From assembly GCA_024760905.1 (NCBI GenBank), contig CM045734.1, positions 2,950,247 to 3,014,246 of the forward strand: a stretch of DNA of 64,000 bases, given 5' to 3'. How positions within the stretch are numbered: position 1 is the stretch's first letter; every line of letters begins with the position of its first letter. The notes below the pieces were generated by a model. It was not told the origin of the DNA. It searched no databases and saw only the letters and a program-made list of their open reading frames with translations. The translations under genes were made by a program, and so were the position numbers. This stretch comes from Plotosus lineatus. Lineage: Eukaryota > Chordata > Actinopteri > Siluriformes > Plotosidae. Shown here piece by piece: positions 10,712 through 22,606 of the stretch.

Positions 10712-11246
10712 GCACTCTCCGACACTCTTCATTTCTAGAACATTCCTGATAAACCCCTCCTTCAAGATGACTCCTACTCCATTTCTCTTCCCATCCACAC
10801 CATGAAGAAACAGCTTAAACCCTGCTCCTAAGCTTCTCGCCTTGCTACCTTTCCACCTGGTCTCCTGAACAAACAGTATGACCACCTTCCTCCTCTGCAT
10901 TATGTCAGCTAGCTCTCTACCTTTTTCTGTCATAGTTACAACATTCAAAGTCCCTACTCTCAGTCCTAGACTCATATCTTTCCTCTTCTCTCTCTGCCTG
11001 CCTACGGACACGCCTCAAGTTTCTCCTTCAACAGTAGTCCAATTTCCACCAGCACTCTGTTGGTTAATGGCACTGATGGCGGTCGTTGTTAACCCGGGCC
11101 TCGACCGATCCGGTATGTTATTCTTATTTTTGATTCTCATTTTTATATGTGGCATTGGTTTTATGTCGGATGCCTTTCCTGACACAACCCTCTGCATTTA
11201 TCCAGGCTTTGGACTGGCGTGAGTAAGAGACACTGCATTGTGCCCC
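10712..11246 (-). mobile_element. RTE-clade LINE copy B: 5' end only
   Basis: The minus strand runs from the element's 5' end (about 11246, ggggcacaatgcagtgtctc) through the 5' UTR into the endonuclease start: SLGLRVGTLNVVTMTEKGRE and VQETRWKGSKARSLGAGFK, GKRNGVGVILKEGF. It stops at about 10712, before the rest of the endonuclease and the whole RT. Losing the 3' end is opposite to usual LINE 5' truncation. Confidence 0.85.
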
Positions 11247-11259
11247 CCCCCACAGCTGC

Positions 11260-11315
<56 letters not shown>

Positions 11316-11731
11316 TCCCCGAAAATAAGACAGGGCTTAAATTAATTTTCATACCGAAATATGATACTAGGGCTTATTTTTAGGTGATGTATTTTACATT
11401 TTTCTCTATTACATGGCTTTGTGATTTTTTTTTATTATTTTACTGTCTTTGCAGAGGTTATTTGTTGGTTTGCTTGTTTGACTTTAAGCAAAACTATAAG
11501 AGGTGTAGTAGGTCTATTATAATACAATGATTGGAATCAGGACTGTATTGTTTTGGCGTTTTTTCCCCCCAGAAATTCAATGACATAAAATGTCACAACA
11601 CCACACACACATGCATGCTTGGAGTTCTGCTGGTTATTCCCCTCAATCTCATTCACTTCAATCACATTCTTTCTGCGCCTGGCACATACCAAGCATCACC
11701 CACCCACACATATACACATACATACATACAC

Positions 11732-11777
<46 letters not shown>

Positions 11778-11920
11778 CCAGGGCAAAAGGGCAGCGGAAA
11801 CAAGACAGAACAGAGATGAACACACACCCAATTTACTGTGAGGGTTTGAGAATGTTCAGAATGTCCTGACTGAGCAAAGCTCAAACCACAGAATGCCCCG
11901 AGAGTAAATGAGGGTCACTC

Positions 11921-11974
<54 letters not shown>

Positions 11975-12510
11975 CAGATTTGATGCAAGAGATCCTGTAG
12001 TTCCTCCATAACATCCGAGTTATAATTTAATTTATCAGGATTTAAAATAAACATCAGCTTCCTTCCAGAAGTAAACAACTGCAGTGTTAAATTGAACCAC
12101 AGATTATAACCACAAGACCAGACAAGACCCTAACAAGATGTGCCTTTGGTGGCTGCCATGTTACCACAGGATAAAATCCTACATCACAATAGGACGATGT
12201 TTAGTGTTGTGTCTCAGTTTGCTCCAACAAGTGAAATCATGTCTCTGAGCACAAAGAATAACATTTCACTTGGAAGTATAGTATCTACAGAATAATTACA
12301 TTCTTTATTATTTATTCATTTTCCAGGAAAAAAAAAATCAGAAATCCAAATAGTTCGTTAATTTAATTTGTGTCATGGGATTTTACCTGCACGTACAAAA
12401 ATATGACTCAAAATCAAGAGCAAGACTGCAGGTCATTTATGTTATATTACTAGTCAAGTTTACCGAGTACCAAGTCAGAGGGCGACCACTTTCAACACGC
12501 TCTGAAGGGA
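11247..12510. other. no gene; several CA/TA microsatellites
   Basis: (TA)n and (CA)n at about 11270-11314, a (CATA)n/(CA)n array at about 11707-11776, and (CA)n at about 11930-11971. The remainder to 12510 is AT-rich without a recognised feature. Confidence 0.6.
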
Positions 12511-12876
12511 CTCCACTATAGTCTTCATCTTAAAATTATTATTACTACATATAATTTTATTAGAACTTGGCAAGTAGATTTTGTATGTATGTCTTATGCC
12601 ATGCGTAAGAACTGGAATTTGAGCCTGTCTGTCTTCCTTTCGGCTTTTTCCCTTTTTACTCGGGAGTCGCCACAGTGAATCATCTGATTCGCACGTTTGA
12701 TTTGGCAGAGGTTTTTACGTCGGATGCCCTTCCTGTCACAACCCTTTTTAGCAAGGGACAGAAACACGCTGACGGCTTTGCAGCCTACTCTTTACGAAAG
12801 TCAGCACTGGTTCTTTTACATGCCTCTCACCATAGACAGTGACAGACATGGCCCGCCTTTGATAACCCAGTTAGGG
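12511..12876 (-). repeat. duplicated block with 5'-truncated SINE (copy 1)
   Basis: 12511-12636 is a near copy of 49257-49370, and both run straight into the same SINE 3' end (minus strand, 12637-12876). The copy at 49 kb keeps flanking target duplications and this one has lost the distal one, so this copy was probably made after the SINE had inserted. Confidence 0.8.
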
Positions 12877-13540
12877 TAATTGCAGTAATATGAGACATTG
12901 AAACTAAAATAGACTGAAGCCTGAAAATATTGAAGGAACTGAAACAAATGGATGGACTCATTATAGGGATCACTGATCTTAAAATGCTTACATTACGGCT
13001 TTCTAACTGTTGACTATCAACATTTATGATCAGAATTCCAAAGCACACAAAAGGGTCCATATTACCCAAACTACAGGGCAATATGGGTCATTCACATTTT
13101 CTTGTGATCAGCCACTTACTTGATCTAAAGAACACCAACACATGTTTACAATTAATGTGACAGGACAATATTCAAGAGACAATTAAATACATATGAGATA
13201 AATCAGTGATCATTACAGGCTGTGCCATTTGCGCCAATGGCGCATTAATTGTGCCTGTGTCCCCATTGAACTCCATGTCCGTGCGTCAGCCGGCCGCATA
13301 GAAAATGTCCGGGAAAATCTAGTTTATTATATTGTTTAATTTTAAAAGTTAATATCATTCAAAGAAATGCGAACTAAATCATGTCGGTGAGGACATTTGC
13401 ACTTAGCGATGGTAATATTAAAGAGAGCACGTGATGGGCCAGTGGCTCCCGAGCTGACAAATCACAATTGCTATTCCTTCACAAACATGATGCAACGCAC
13501 TTCATTCATTTTGGGCACACGAGTGTAGAATCCACTTTTA

Positions 13541-13889
13541 GTTGGGGCGGTGGTGGTCTAGTGGTATAGGGCGCTGGATCGCTGATCCAAAGGTTGGGGG
13601 TTCGAGTCCCGCTCTCCACAGGGTTGTCACCGTCCCACCCAGTGCAGCTAACTGGGTTATCAAAGGCGGGCCATGTCTGTCACTGTCTATGGTGAGAGGC
13701 ATGTAAAAGAACCATTGCTGACATTCGTGAAGAGTAGCTGCAAAGTCGTCAGTGTGTTTCTGTCCCTTGCTAAAAGGGTTGTGACAGGACGGGCATCCGA
13801 CGTAAAAAACCTCTGCCAAATCAAACATGCGAATCAGATGATTCGCTGTGGCGACTCCCGAGTAAAAGGGAAAAAGCCGAAAGGAAGAC
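13541..13889 (+). mobile_element. tRNA-derived SINE, full length
   Basis: Flanked by perfect 19-bp target duplications agtgtagaatccactttta (13522-13540 and 13890-13908). The head has A-box-like tggtctagtggtatagg and B-box-like gggttcgagtccc. A middle segment follows, then a stretch like the RTE LINE 5' UTR ('gggcatccgacgtaaaa'), then the RTE 3' tail ('gattcgctgtggcgac' ... 'gccgaaaggaa'). This is the reference copy for the family here. Confidence 0.92.
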
Positions 13890-14715
13890 AGTGTAGAATC
13901 CACTTTTACAGCGCTCGCTTTGCTCCAAATTAACACACACGTATATAATGCGCATGCCCCGGTGCTTACCCACACTACCCTTGCTCACGATCCGTGAAAA
14001 CGAACACAGCCCCTAGTGTTTACTATAGAAACATAAAACGGCGTCCAAAGCGAAAAAAACATTGCTCAAAACAGAGAAATGTATTAACAATGTGGGGAAC
14101 GAGTAACCAAGTGTCACATGTATGTAACTGCGGTGATATCACTGATAATACGAGTTGCATTGTTCCCGCTAGTGACAGTGGGGTGGCCGTGTGTAGTGCT
14201 AGCACTGCTACTGCCAGTCATATTGAGGCCGCAATCGCTAACGTTAGTGCTGAAGCTTTGGAAGGGGAAGACAGACAGGGATATTTTTTGCAGCAAATAA
14301 GGTGAAAATACCATCAACAGCCTGAAAGCATAGCAGAAACTTTGAATTATAATATTGGAAGTCTGTTACTGTCGGTTAAAAACAGTTTGTGTTGTATTTT
14401 GTCAACTTCCAAGTATTTTTAAATTTTTGGATTTGTTTAATTCTGCTATGTGCCTGATGTAAATTAAAATACAGACAGTGTTAAAAACAGTTTGTTCCAC
14501 TTTTTAACTTGAAGTGTTGTTACCTTTAATCTGCTAAAATAAAAAAATGAAAACTTCAACGCAATAAACTTGCTTTACCACTAAATTTATAGAGTAGCAT
14601 GTCATGCATCATGTGAAATATTACTATACATTACATTGGAGTATTTACTCATTTAGGTCCAGTTTTTACCAGTGAGCTGTCAGAAAATAGCTGAATTAGT
14701 TTCTTGGAATAATGT

Positions 14716-15062
14716 CTGTCTTCCTTTCGGCTTTTTTCCCTTTGACTCGGGAGTCGCCACAGTGAATCATCTGATTCGCACGTTTGATTTGGCAGAGGTT
14801 TTTACGTCGGATGCCCTTCCTGTCACAACCCTTTTAGCAAGGGACAGAAACAAGCTGACGACTTTGCAGCTCCTCTTTACGAAAGTCAGCAATGGTTCTT
14901 TTACATGCCTCTCACCATCGACAGTGAGAGACATGGCCCGCCTTTGATAACCCAGTTAGGTGCAATGGGGGAAAAGTGACAATCTTGTGGAGAGTGGGAC
15001 CTGAACCCCAACCTTTTGGATCAGCGATCCAGCGCCCTATACCACTAGACCGCCACTGCCCC
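14716..15062 (-). mobile_element. tRNA-derived SINE, full length
   Basis: Minus-oriented copy flanked by perfect 19-bp target duplications tagtttcttggaataatgt (14697-14715 and 15063-15081). Same head, middle and RTE-like tail as 13541-13889. The head resembles a tRNA gene on the minus strand but is not one. Confidence 0.92.
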
Positions 15063-15195
15063 TAGTTTCTTGGAATAATGTAATATTTAATAATTGACCC
15101 GTTATTATGACCTGTAGTTTTTGCCAATGTCCCCAGGGTTTTTTTCTATAGGGGCCAATTTGTCCCCATAAAATTTTGATCTGTAATGAACACTG

Positions 15196-15651
15196 TAAAT
15201 TAAATATATGTATAATGATAATCATAATTATAATAATAGTTTATGCTCCACCATAGGGAACACAGTGAGAGCACCAATGCCACCTACTGCAGAGGATGCA
15301 CAATTACACTTGATTCTATTACAGTATGGCAAAAAACCATGTTCCTTAGGGTCATACGTGCCCCCCTGACATCGCCCCACTATTTGAGAAGCACTGGCCT
15401 TGTGGGAGCTCACCACGAGCCTGTCCTCGCTGGCACTCGTAGCATGCACATGCACAAAATCCTCCTCCTCCTGTTATGCACCACCTCATGTCTGCACACG
15501 TGACATCATCTTACACACGTGACATCTTTGCTGCAGTCAATGATCGAAAGGGTAAGTTGACTTATTGTTTATTATTAATGTTAATATACACATTACTATT
15601 ATGAAATATTTATTGTTTTACGTGTTTATCTTCAATATATTAAGTCGAATA
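15196..15651. other. no recognised gene
   Basis: AT-rich sequence. Reading frames on both strands around 15228-15503 have no recognisable domain. Confidence 0.4.
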
Positions 15652-16091
15652 CAGAGATCCCTCACTTTCCGCATTAATTGGGACCGAGATCCCCACGCGA
15701 CCATCGAAATCCGCGAAGTAGGATCACACCCCCAGGCCCCCCCTGACCGATGTATACGTAATGTGTGTATATATCATATCAATAAATACATATTCAATGC
15801 AATAAATGCTTAAAATAACAATTAAACATTAAAAAAATAACAAGATGTAAATAAAATGGTATTGCATGAGAAGATGACACACAAACATACAGATGCACGT
15901 GCACACACAGATGCAGCAATGTAACTAGTTTTGATGGGAGATTGGCATTGTTTTGTGGTATTTTCCTTAACTTTTTCCCCTATTCGTCCTTAATTTACTT
16001 ATTTTTTAATTCAATTATTTTTTTTTTTTTTTTAAACCCGCAACACACTGAAGCCGCATGAATTGAAGCGGAAAGTAGCAAGGGATCCCTG
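15652..16091. mobile_element. MITE, CAGRRATCCC family
   Basis: CAGAGATCCCTCACTTTCCG at the left and GGGATCCCTG at the right, flanked by TA on both sides (15650-15651 and 16092-16093). Closely related to 1433-1908. No coding capacity. Confidence 0.75.
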
Positions 16092-16599
16092 TATACGTGT
16101 TTTTGTCAGGCTATATGAGTTTGGGAGGGGGTTGGAACGGATCAATTGGTTCTGTTATTTCCTCTAGGAATTTTTGTTTTATCTTACAAACATTTTGACT
16201 TATGAGCTCGCCCTCCGAACGGATAAATTTCGTAAGTCAAGGTATCACCCTATAAAGGTAAATGGACGGTACAAAAAATAATAATACTTTCTAGATATGT
16301 GTATGTATTTTTGGGCCATAACATCAGATAACACAGATGTATACACACAAATATCGAGATGGATAAACATGTATGTGTAGACGTAACATTGCTATAATAA
16401 GTGTACAATGCGGTAGGTATTGTTGCAGTTGTACTTTTCATACTCATAAGATCATGTTCCACATCGTAAACCCATGTATTTGAATAATGAGTCCACATTT
16501 AAAACATGTACATGAAAGTACTGACTATAATCAGCCACACGATCATGATGCATACTGTGAAAAACACCAGTACCATCCTCATACTCAGGTATAATCATT
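16092..16599. other. no recognised gene
   Basis: A short stretch near 16190-16240 ('tcgtaagtcaaggta') resembles a pogo-like terminus. Otherwise unassigned. Confidence 0.35.
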
Positions 16600-18118
16600 C
16601 ATGAGCATGGTACTTGCTTTCAGTGTGATGCTGGTGACACAGAGCTATATATTTCAAAGCCAGATGAGAGACATCAGCTTAATAAAGTTGAGAAATGTGT
16701 TCATTTTGTTCATTTCAATGTGCTCAGACATTGGACACTGAATGCTTACTAACTTCCTCCTTTTAAACTCTGATGAGACAGAAGTTTTTGTACTCGGATC
16801 CCAGGCAGCGAGAAATAAGGTTTCTGATGATGTAGTGAGTTTGGATGGCTTTTCAGTCTCATGTGGAGCAGTAAAAGACATTGGCGTGATTATTGATACT
16901 GGTCTTTCATTTGAAGCTCATGCAGATAATATTACTCGGGTGGCCTCCTTTCACCTCAGGAATGTTGCTAAAATAAGAAACATGATGTCACTGCATGATG
17001 CGGAAAAACTATAGAATATTGTAATGTGTTACTGTCTGGATGTTCTAATAGGAACATAAACAAGCTTCAGTTAATGCACAATGCAGCAGCGAGAGTCGTT
17101 ACTAGAACCAGCAGCATATCACCCCGACCTTATTTACACTGCACTGGCTCCCACTTACATTTCACATCAAACATAAAATACTACTTTTAACCTATAAAGC
17201 ACTTAATGGTCTTGTGCCATATCTTGGTGAACTTGTCATTTTAGGGAGACCTCAAAAAGTGAAGACAACTGCAGGGGGCGGAGCTTCTTTTACAAAGCGC
17301 CACAGTTATGGAATAACCTTCCAGTTAATGTTGGGGACTCAGACACAGTCTATTTTTGACATGAGGATGAAAACTCACTTGTTTAGAGGAACAATTCGTT
17401 AAAAGGCTTTTATTGTGTAAAGAAGCAAATCTGGGGGTCTCAGGAATAGAGAGTTCTGGTAAACTGTGATGTTGGGATGCGGTCACTCCCCCATTCTACA
17501 TGCTCACCCAGGTCCATTTGATAGTGAGGTGGCTGATTTCCCCAATGTCACAGGTTCCCTAATGTCTCCTTCCTTTTGGCTCTCTCTATTTTTAGCTCTG
17601 CTGCCATAGCCAGTCATTCCAGAGTCCCTGCTGAACTCAGAAATAAAATCTTCCATTTTCATTACACTACAGTGAGTCTCTCTCTCTCGGTCTCTCTTTA
17701 TTTCCTGGAGGTACACATTCTCCTTCTGGGATGCCGGTGATCCTGATCCTTCTGTTTTCTGCGTCCTGTGATTTGTCCTGGACTGAACATGACTTTTCAC
17801 TGCTGATGATATAAACTATTTTTTCCACAATTATTTAGGATTTTCAGATGTAGAACCAACCGGACTACACTTTGTACTGTAATGAATTTCTGGTATATAT
17901 GTTTTGTATCTTTATGGTTCCACCTAATGCGGATGGGTTTCCCCTTTTGGTTCTAGTTCCTCTCAAGGTTTCGTCCTCGCATCTACTGAGGGAGTTTTTC
18001 CTTCTTTTTCCTGTCACTGGCAACACTCATTAAGGTTGTGTAGGGGTTTATAGGAACTGTTTAAGGTCTTTTATCGTTAAAAGCGCCATACAAATAAAAC
18101 TGAATTGGACTGAACTTG
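16600..18118 (+). mobile_element. L2-like LINE, 3' half, degenerate
   Basis: The C-terminal RT region reads LTNFLLLNSDETEVFVLGSQ, then VSLDGFSVSCGAVKDIGVII and FHLRNVAKIRNMMSLHDAEK (frame 16742-17014), and after frameshifts the TTAGGGASFTK and MKTHLFRGTIR segment (17214-17402). The 3' UTR is typical of fish L2 ('tgagggagtttttcctt', 'aaaagcgccatacaaataaa') and ends in a 'ctgaattggactgaa' tail. The 5' part and catalytic box are missing. Confidence 0.85.
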
Positions 18119-18533
18119 TGAAATCATGGAAAATCCTGTGATTTTTATAATTTACCACAAAGAATTCTGATCCTAAACCCTTCTTTTATTTACTTATATC
18201 TCCTTCCATGCTGTTGCTGTAGAAGGAATATTGTCCAAGATGGCGTCAAGTTGCCGCCGGACAACACACTAATAACCGCCGGAGGGTCCAGTCTTCGTAT
18301 TTTCTGTGTCGATGTTCAAACGAGCGTGTGAGCGCCCCCTCGTGACCTGGAATTGGTGTACGAGACCCCCGATTCATGGTTTCATCGCCTCAGGGGTTTT
18401 ATATTTAAATCTCCCGGTGGCGTTATCACGACACACTCCTGTTTCTTCAGCTAGAACCGCAAATCTTGCATTAATTAACCACAATTATTAAATACACCTG
18501 AAATGTTTAAATATAAAATAATTTGTTTAATGT
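18119..18533. other. unassigned, short CpG-containing stretch
   Basis: 18236-18380 is locally CpG-rich and contains an aagatggcgtc word resembling a YY1-type site, but no exon or conserved frame follows. It may be the 5' end of a repeat. Confidence 0.25.
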
Positions 18534-18632
18534 GAATGTTTTTCGTAATCCGTCTACTCAGAAAATTTACTGGAACTTTCTAGTCTAGAAATCCAGTAAA
18601 TTTACTGAGTAGACGGATTACGAAAAACATTC
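18534..18632. repeat. 99-bp near-perfect palindrome
   Basis: The 41-base arms (18534-18574 and 18592-18632) are reverse complements with a single mismatch, from gaatgtttttcgtaatccgt on each strand. The short centre itself pairs (tttctag/ctagaaa). No coding content. It could be a foldback MITE or a palindrome made by hairpin replication. Confidence 0.9.
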
Positions 18633-19017
18633 AAAGTAAAAAAAAAAATTAGAACGTGATATTTGGGAGATACTAATGTTTCGTGTACAAACTACAAAAA
18701 TGTCAATAACATGGTGTTTCATAAGAGCTGCAGAATCAACAGTAATTCAAATCAACAGTCGGGATTCTTACCGTCTGAGTCTGAAACGCTGCTCTTCTCT
18801 CAGACTTTAAACCAAACTCTTGTGTTTCTTTGCAGCTCTCAACAGGGTTCTAACCCCAGAACTGCGTACCATGGATCACACCACTCATTTTATATCCCTG
18901 AATGTTGATTTTGTTTCATCAGCGCCATATCGGTGTTCCAGTTAAATTTGTGTTGACGTTAACCGGTGTCATCGTCCTACCGTCATTTCCGCCGCCTATC
19001 ATCATTTCCGCCACTTT
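18633..19017. other. no recognised gene
   Basis: Unassigned AT-rich sequence between the palindrome and a SINE fragment. Confidence 0.4.
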
Positions 19018-19222
19018 TATGGTGAGAGGTTCATGTAAAAGAACCATTGCTGATCTTTGGCAGGAGTAGGCTGCAAAGCCGTCAGCGTGATTCTGTCCCT
19101 TGCTGAAGGGTTGTGTCAGGAAGGGCATCCGACGTAAAAACCTCTGCCAAACCAAACGCGCGATGATTCGCTGTGGCGACCCCTGATGGGAAAAAAGGGA
19201 ACATCCGAAAGCAAAAGAAGAA
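19018..19222 (+). mobile_element. SINE fragment, head missing
   Basis: It matches the middle and RTE-like tail of the SINE at 13541-13889 from 'atggtgagaggttcatgtaa' to the 3' end (gattcgctgtggcgacccct). The tRNA-like head is absent. Confidence 0.8.
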
Positions 19223-20543
19223 GGCCATACTTCTGTTTGACCTCTGCAGATTCGTCAAGAATATAACACTCGTTCAACGTGAAATCTGGTGGCTTCACTT
19301 TGCTGTCAATGAAGTAAAATATAAATATATGTCGTATAACTATAATGAATAAAGGAACGAAAATAAAAAAGAAATGTGTCATTAGTACAAACAGATTTTG
19401 ACTAAGCATTGGGTGAACTGTTACAAAGGCTACATGGAACTGCAAAAAAAATCTGGAATATTAATTAAACACGATAGAGAGAGGCTTTGGTTTCAGATTG
19501 CTTGTCACCGTGTAACATAATCACCAGATAACACTGTGATCGTATGCTGTGACAGTGAAACATGAATCTTGGCAAGTTTTCAGAAGATGATTTATATGCA
19601 TATCAAAGGCATTGTTTTGTTGGTGGACTGGTGGTGAAAGTGGATTAATACTGTACTGGTGTGTCAAATGTTTTTAAAGCACAGGCCCCCGCTCGAATTC
19701 CGCTGCACTTAATTTAATTATCTCAAACTTTTTTTTATTTTATTTATGTGTTTTAGTTCTTTATTCATTTTTTATACGGGTCATATGTTGTACTTTACTC
19801 CATTGTCTCTAGAGACAGACGGATGCCAGTATGTTGTACTACTGTATTTTATTGAACAGCAAGCGTTATCGTCTTGGCGAATCTGCAGAAATCAAACAGA
19901 AGTACGATTATACAAATAACCCCGAAGCACCCTGTGGCTCGTCCAGCTTAGCATTAGCATTAGCATTAGCAGGAATAAAGAAATTCCTAGAATTAACTAG
20001 AATAAACACGATTCTGTTGCCTCTGTGAGGACAGTTGGAGTCGTTTAGGAGTTAGCACTCTTAAGAGTCACAGTTGAAATCAATCTTATGAGAATCAATA
20101 ATAAATATTTGGAGGATATAATCACAGAGTGTGTTGGTCACTCACATTCCCACTGAATGGTCAAGCGGTGATGATCATCACGGTGTGTAGGTCATCAAAG
20201 CACAAAAACATGGACACAGAGACCGACCCCACGAGGCCATTGCTAAGTAGTCCATCCCATTACATGGGTCATTCCACAAGGAAAAGAGCTTACCATTTTT
20301 ATCCAAATGCTTTCAGATAATGAGGCTAAGTGGAACCACAAAATTATCTTAGATGGTGATGGGGGCCTCACTGTGATGACATCAGAGTGTGTGGGTCAAT
20401 CTGTAGGTAAAGTAATATAATGGGGCTTTCACCCCTATCTGTGACATCATCATAGAGTGTGTGATCAGAGGGACAAGAGATCCGCCCCGGTAGAGCACTG
20501 TCAATCACTTAATGTTGGACATTCCACAAATATTTGGAGATAC
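19223..20543. other. no recognised gene; irregular 'gtgacatca' repeats
   Basis: 19223-20090 is unassigned. From about 20095 to 20540 the words 'agagtgtgtgg', 'gacatca' and 'cattccacaa' recur at irregular spacing, suggesting a degenerate tandem repeat that resumes at about 20815-21000 after a SINE. Seen by eye only. Confidence 0.35.
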
Positions 20544-20806
20544 CCACAAGGTTGTCACTGTTCCCCAGTGCAGCTAACTGGGTTATCAAAGGCGGGCCAT
20601 GTCTCTCACTGTCTATGGTGAGAGGTTCATGTAAAAGAACCATTGCTGACTTTTGTAAAGAGTAGCTGCAAAGCCGTCAGCGTGTTTCTGTCCCTTGCTA
20701 AAGGGTTGTGTCAGGAAGGGCATCTGACGTAAAAACCCATACCAAATCAAATGTGCGAATCATTCGCTGTGGCGACTCCCGAGAAAACGGAAAAAGCCGA
20801 AAGGAA
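20544..20806 (+). mobile_element. SINE fragment, head missing
   Basis: Begins 'cacaaggttgtcactgttcc' just after the tRNA-like head and continues to the RTE-like tail. It interrupts the degenerate repeat region. Confidence 0.8.
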
Positions 20807-21733
20807 ACCTCTCACTGCAAAAGCAATGATGTATGAGGTTTTACAGGTGGAATATCCCGGGCTGGTAATGACCCCTCTGTGACATCACAGTTTGGGTTGG
20901 TCTATCAACAGTCTGTACTTCGTGAATAGATGAACCCATCAGAGCAGGTAACAGCGGGTGTGATAAAGGTTTTATTTGTATGTTGTCCCATGTTATACGG
21001 TGCACCACAAAATGATTCTGTTCCTGAGGTCGGATCCCGTGTTTGTCTATGTCTTTGTCTCTGTGTCTCTTGTTCGTGTACATTGCTGAACTTTTACTGA
21101 AGTATCATAAGTAAAGTACCCTGTGCTTTCCTGTTAGATTCTCTCTCTTTCTCTCTTTCTGTGAACCATTCTTAGCTGTATGGTGTTTATGTGTGTTTCC
21201 TCTGGGTTCTCTAGTTTTCTTCCACTTCATAAGGACATGCATGGTGACAGATTGACTACTCTAAGTTTCCCCAAGGATAAAACACTGACTTTGTTTTCTT
21301 CTTCAGTGTTGAGGGTGAGGACAGTGATGGCTCAACGGATAAAGCAATGCGTTGCAAATCTGAAGGTCAGCAGCTCAATCTATCACCACCGTTGGGCCCT
21401 TGTTGGACCAGGGTCGGGGTACATCCTGGACAGCTTCTCAGGCCAGCATTCACATAATTATCCACATGCACACCTAGAGGTGATATGGAACAGTGCAATA
21501 GTTGAGGTTTTTGGAAAATTCTGAGACTTCCTCTTTTACTCTGAGAGCTGGAACAGGAATTTAGGTAAAAGTTACGAGATTCAGGGAGCTGCTTCAGGAG
21601 AATGTTAATGATGTAAACAGACCAGGCAGTGTCTGTGTTGTGTTGAATTTCCATAGCAACCTGGGGCCAGCAGAAGTAGAGGGGATGCTGCAGGAGTGGG
21701 GGTGGGGTTAATGGTTATTATATATATCTTTTT
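20807..21733. other. no recognised gene
   Basis: Part of the degenerate repeat region to about 21000. About 21300-21510 resembles a short interspersed repeat ('ccagggtcggggtacatcct'). No supported coding frame. Confidence 0.35.
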
Positions 21734-21981
21734 CTTTCCTTTCGGATTTTTACCTTTCTCGGGAGTTGCCACATCGAATTATCTGATTCGCACATTTGAT
21801 TTGGCAGAGGGTTTTTTTTTTTTTTTTTTTTTTTACATCAGATGACCTTCCTGTCACAACCCTTTTAGCAAGGGACAGAAACACGCTGACGACTTTGCAG
21901 CCTACTCTTTACGAAAGTCAGCAATGGTTCTTTTACATGCCTCTCACCATAGACAGTGAGAGACATGGCCTGCCTTTGATA
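21734..21981 (-). mobile_element. SINE fragment with T-run
   Basis: Minus-oriented tail and middle of the SINE family. A run of about 22 T interrupts it at 21812-21833. The tRNA-like head is absent. Confidence 0.8.
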
Positions 21982-22606
21982 TCCATGTATATATATATAT
22001 TATATATATATACACTAGTCCTCAAAAAATTAGCATATTGTGATAAAGTTCATTATTTTCTGTAATGTACTGATAAAAATTAAACTTTCATATATTTTAG
22101 ATTCATTGCACACCAAGTGAAATATTTCAGGTCTTTTATTGTTTTAATACTGATGATTTTGGCATACAGCTCATGAAAACCCAAAATTCCTATCTCAAAA
22201 AATTAGCATATTTCATCCGACCAATTAAAAAAAAAAAAAAAAAAAAGTGTTTTTAATACAAAAAAGTCAACCTTCAAATAATTATGTTCAGTTATGCACT
22301 CAATACTTGGTCGGGAATCCTTTAACAGAAATGACTGCTTCAATGCGGTGTGGCATGGAGGCAATCAGCCTGTGGCACTGCTGAGGTGTTACGGAGACCC
22401 AGGATGTTTCAATATGCCCCTGGGTGTTAGTGTGAATGGTTGTGTGTGCGTTGCTTGTGATGCACTGGTGAACTGTACAGGATGTATCCTGTCTCGACCC
22501 AGAGTTGGCTGAAATAGGCTTCAGCCTCCCTACAACCATAGTAGAATTAAGCAGGTTGGCAAATGGACAGACGAATGATATTTCACTCTCTCTCACACAC
22601 ACTCAC

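Larger units (their letters stand above)
13204..15195 (+). mobile_element. DNA-transposon-like element with CAGTGWTCATTACAG termini
   Basis: The left end (cagtgatcattacag) and right end (ctgtaatgaacactg) are inverted repeats with one mismatch, and TAAAT flanks both sides (13199-13203 and 15196-15200). Inside is a frame at 13994-14305 (103 codons, basic N-terminus with YRNIKRRPKRKKHCSK) with no domain I recognise. Two SINEs (13541-13889 and 14716-15062) inserted later. hAT-like by terminal style, but the flank is 5 bp rather than 8, so the superfamily is uncertain. Confidence 0.6.

Noticed and set aside
13541..13620. tRNA gene (A-box and B-box-like sequence), also at 14985-15062, 43480-43556, 45756-45835 and 60039-60112
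   Set aside because: The head is followed by the same SINE body and flanked by target duplications, and the cloverleaf stems do not pair convincingly. These are SINE promoters, not tRNA genes.
18236..18480. Promoter and first exon of an unknown gene (aagatggcgtc, local CpG)
   Set aside because: No following exon, no conserved frame and no neighbouring coding sequence; too weak to report as a promoter.
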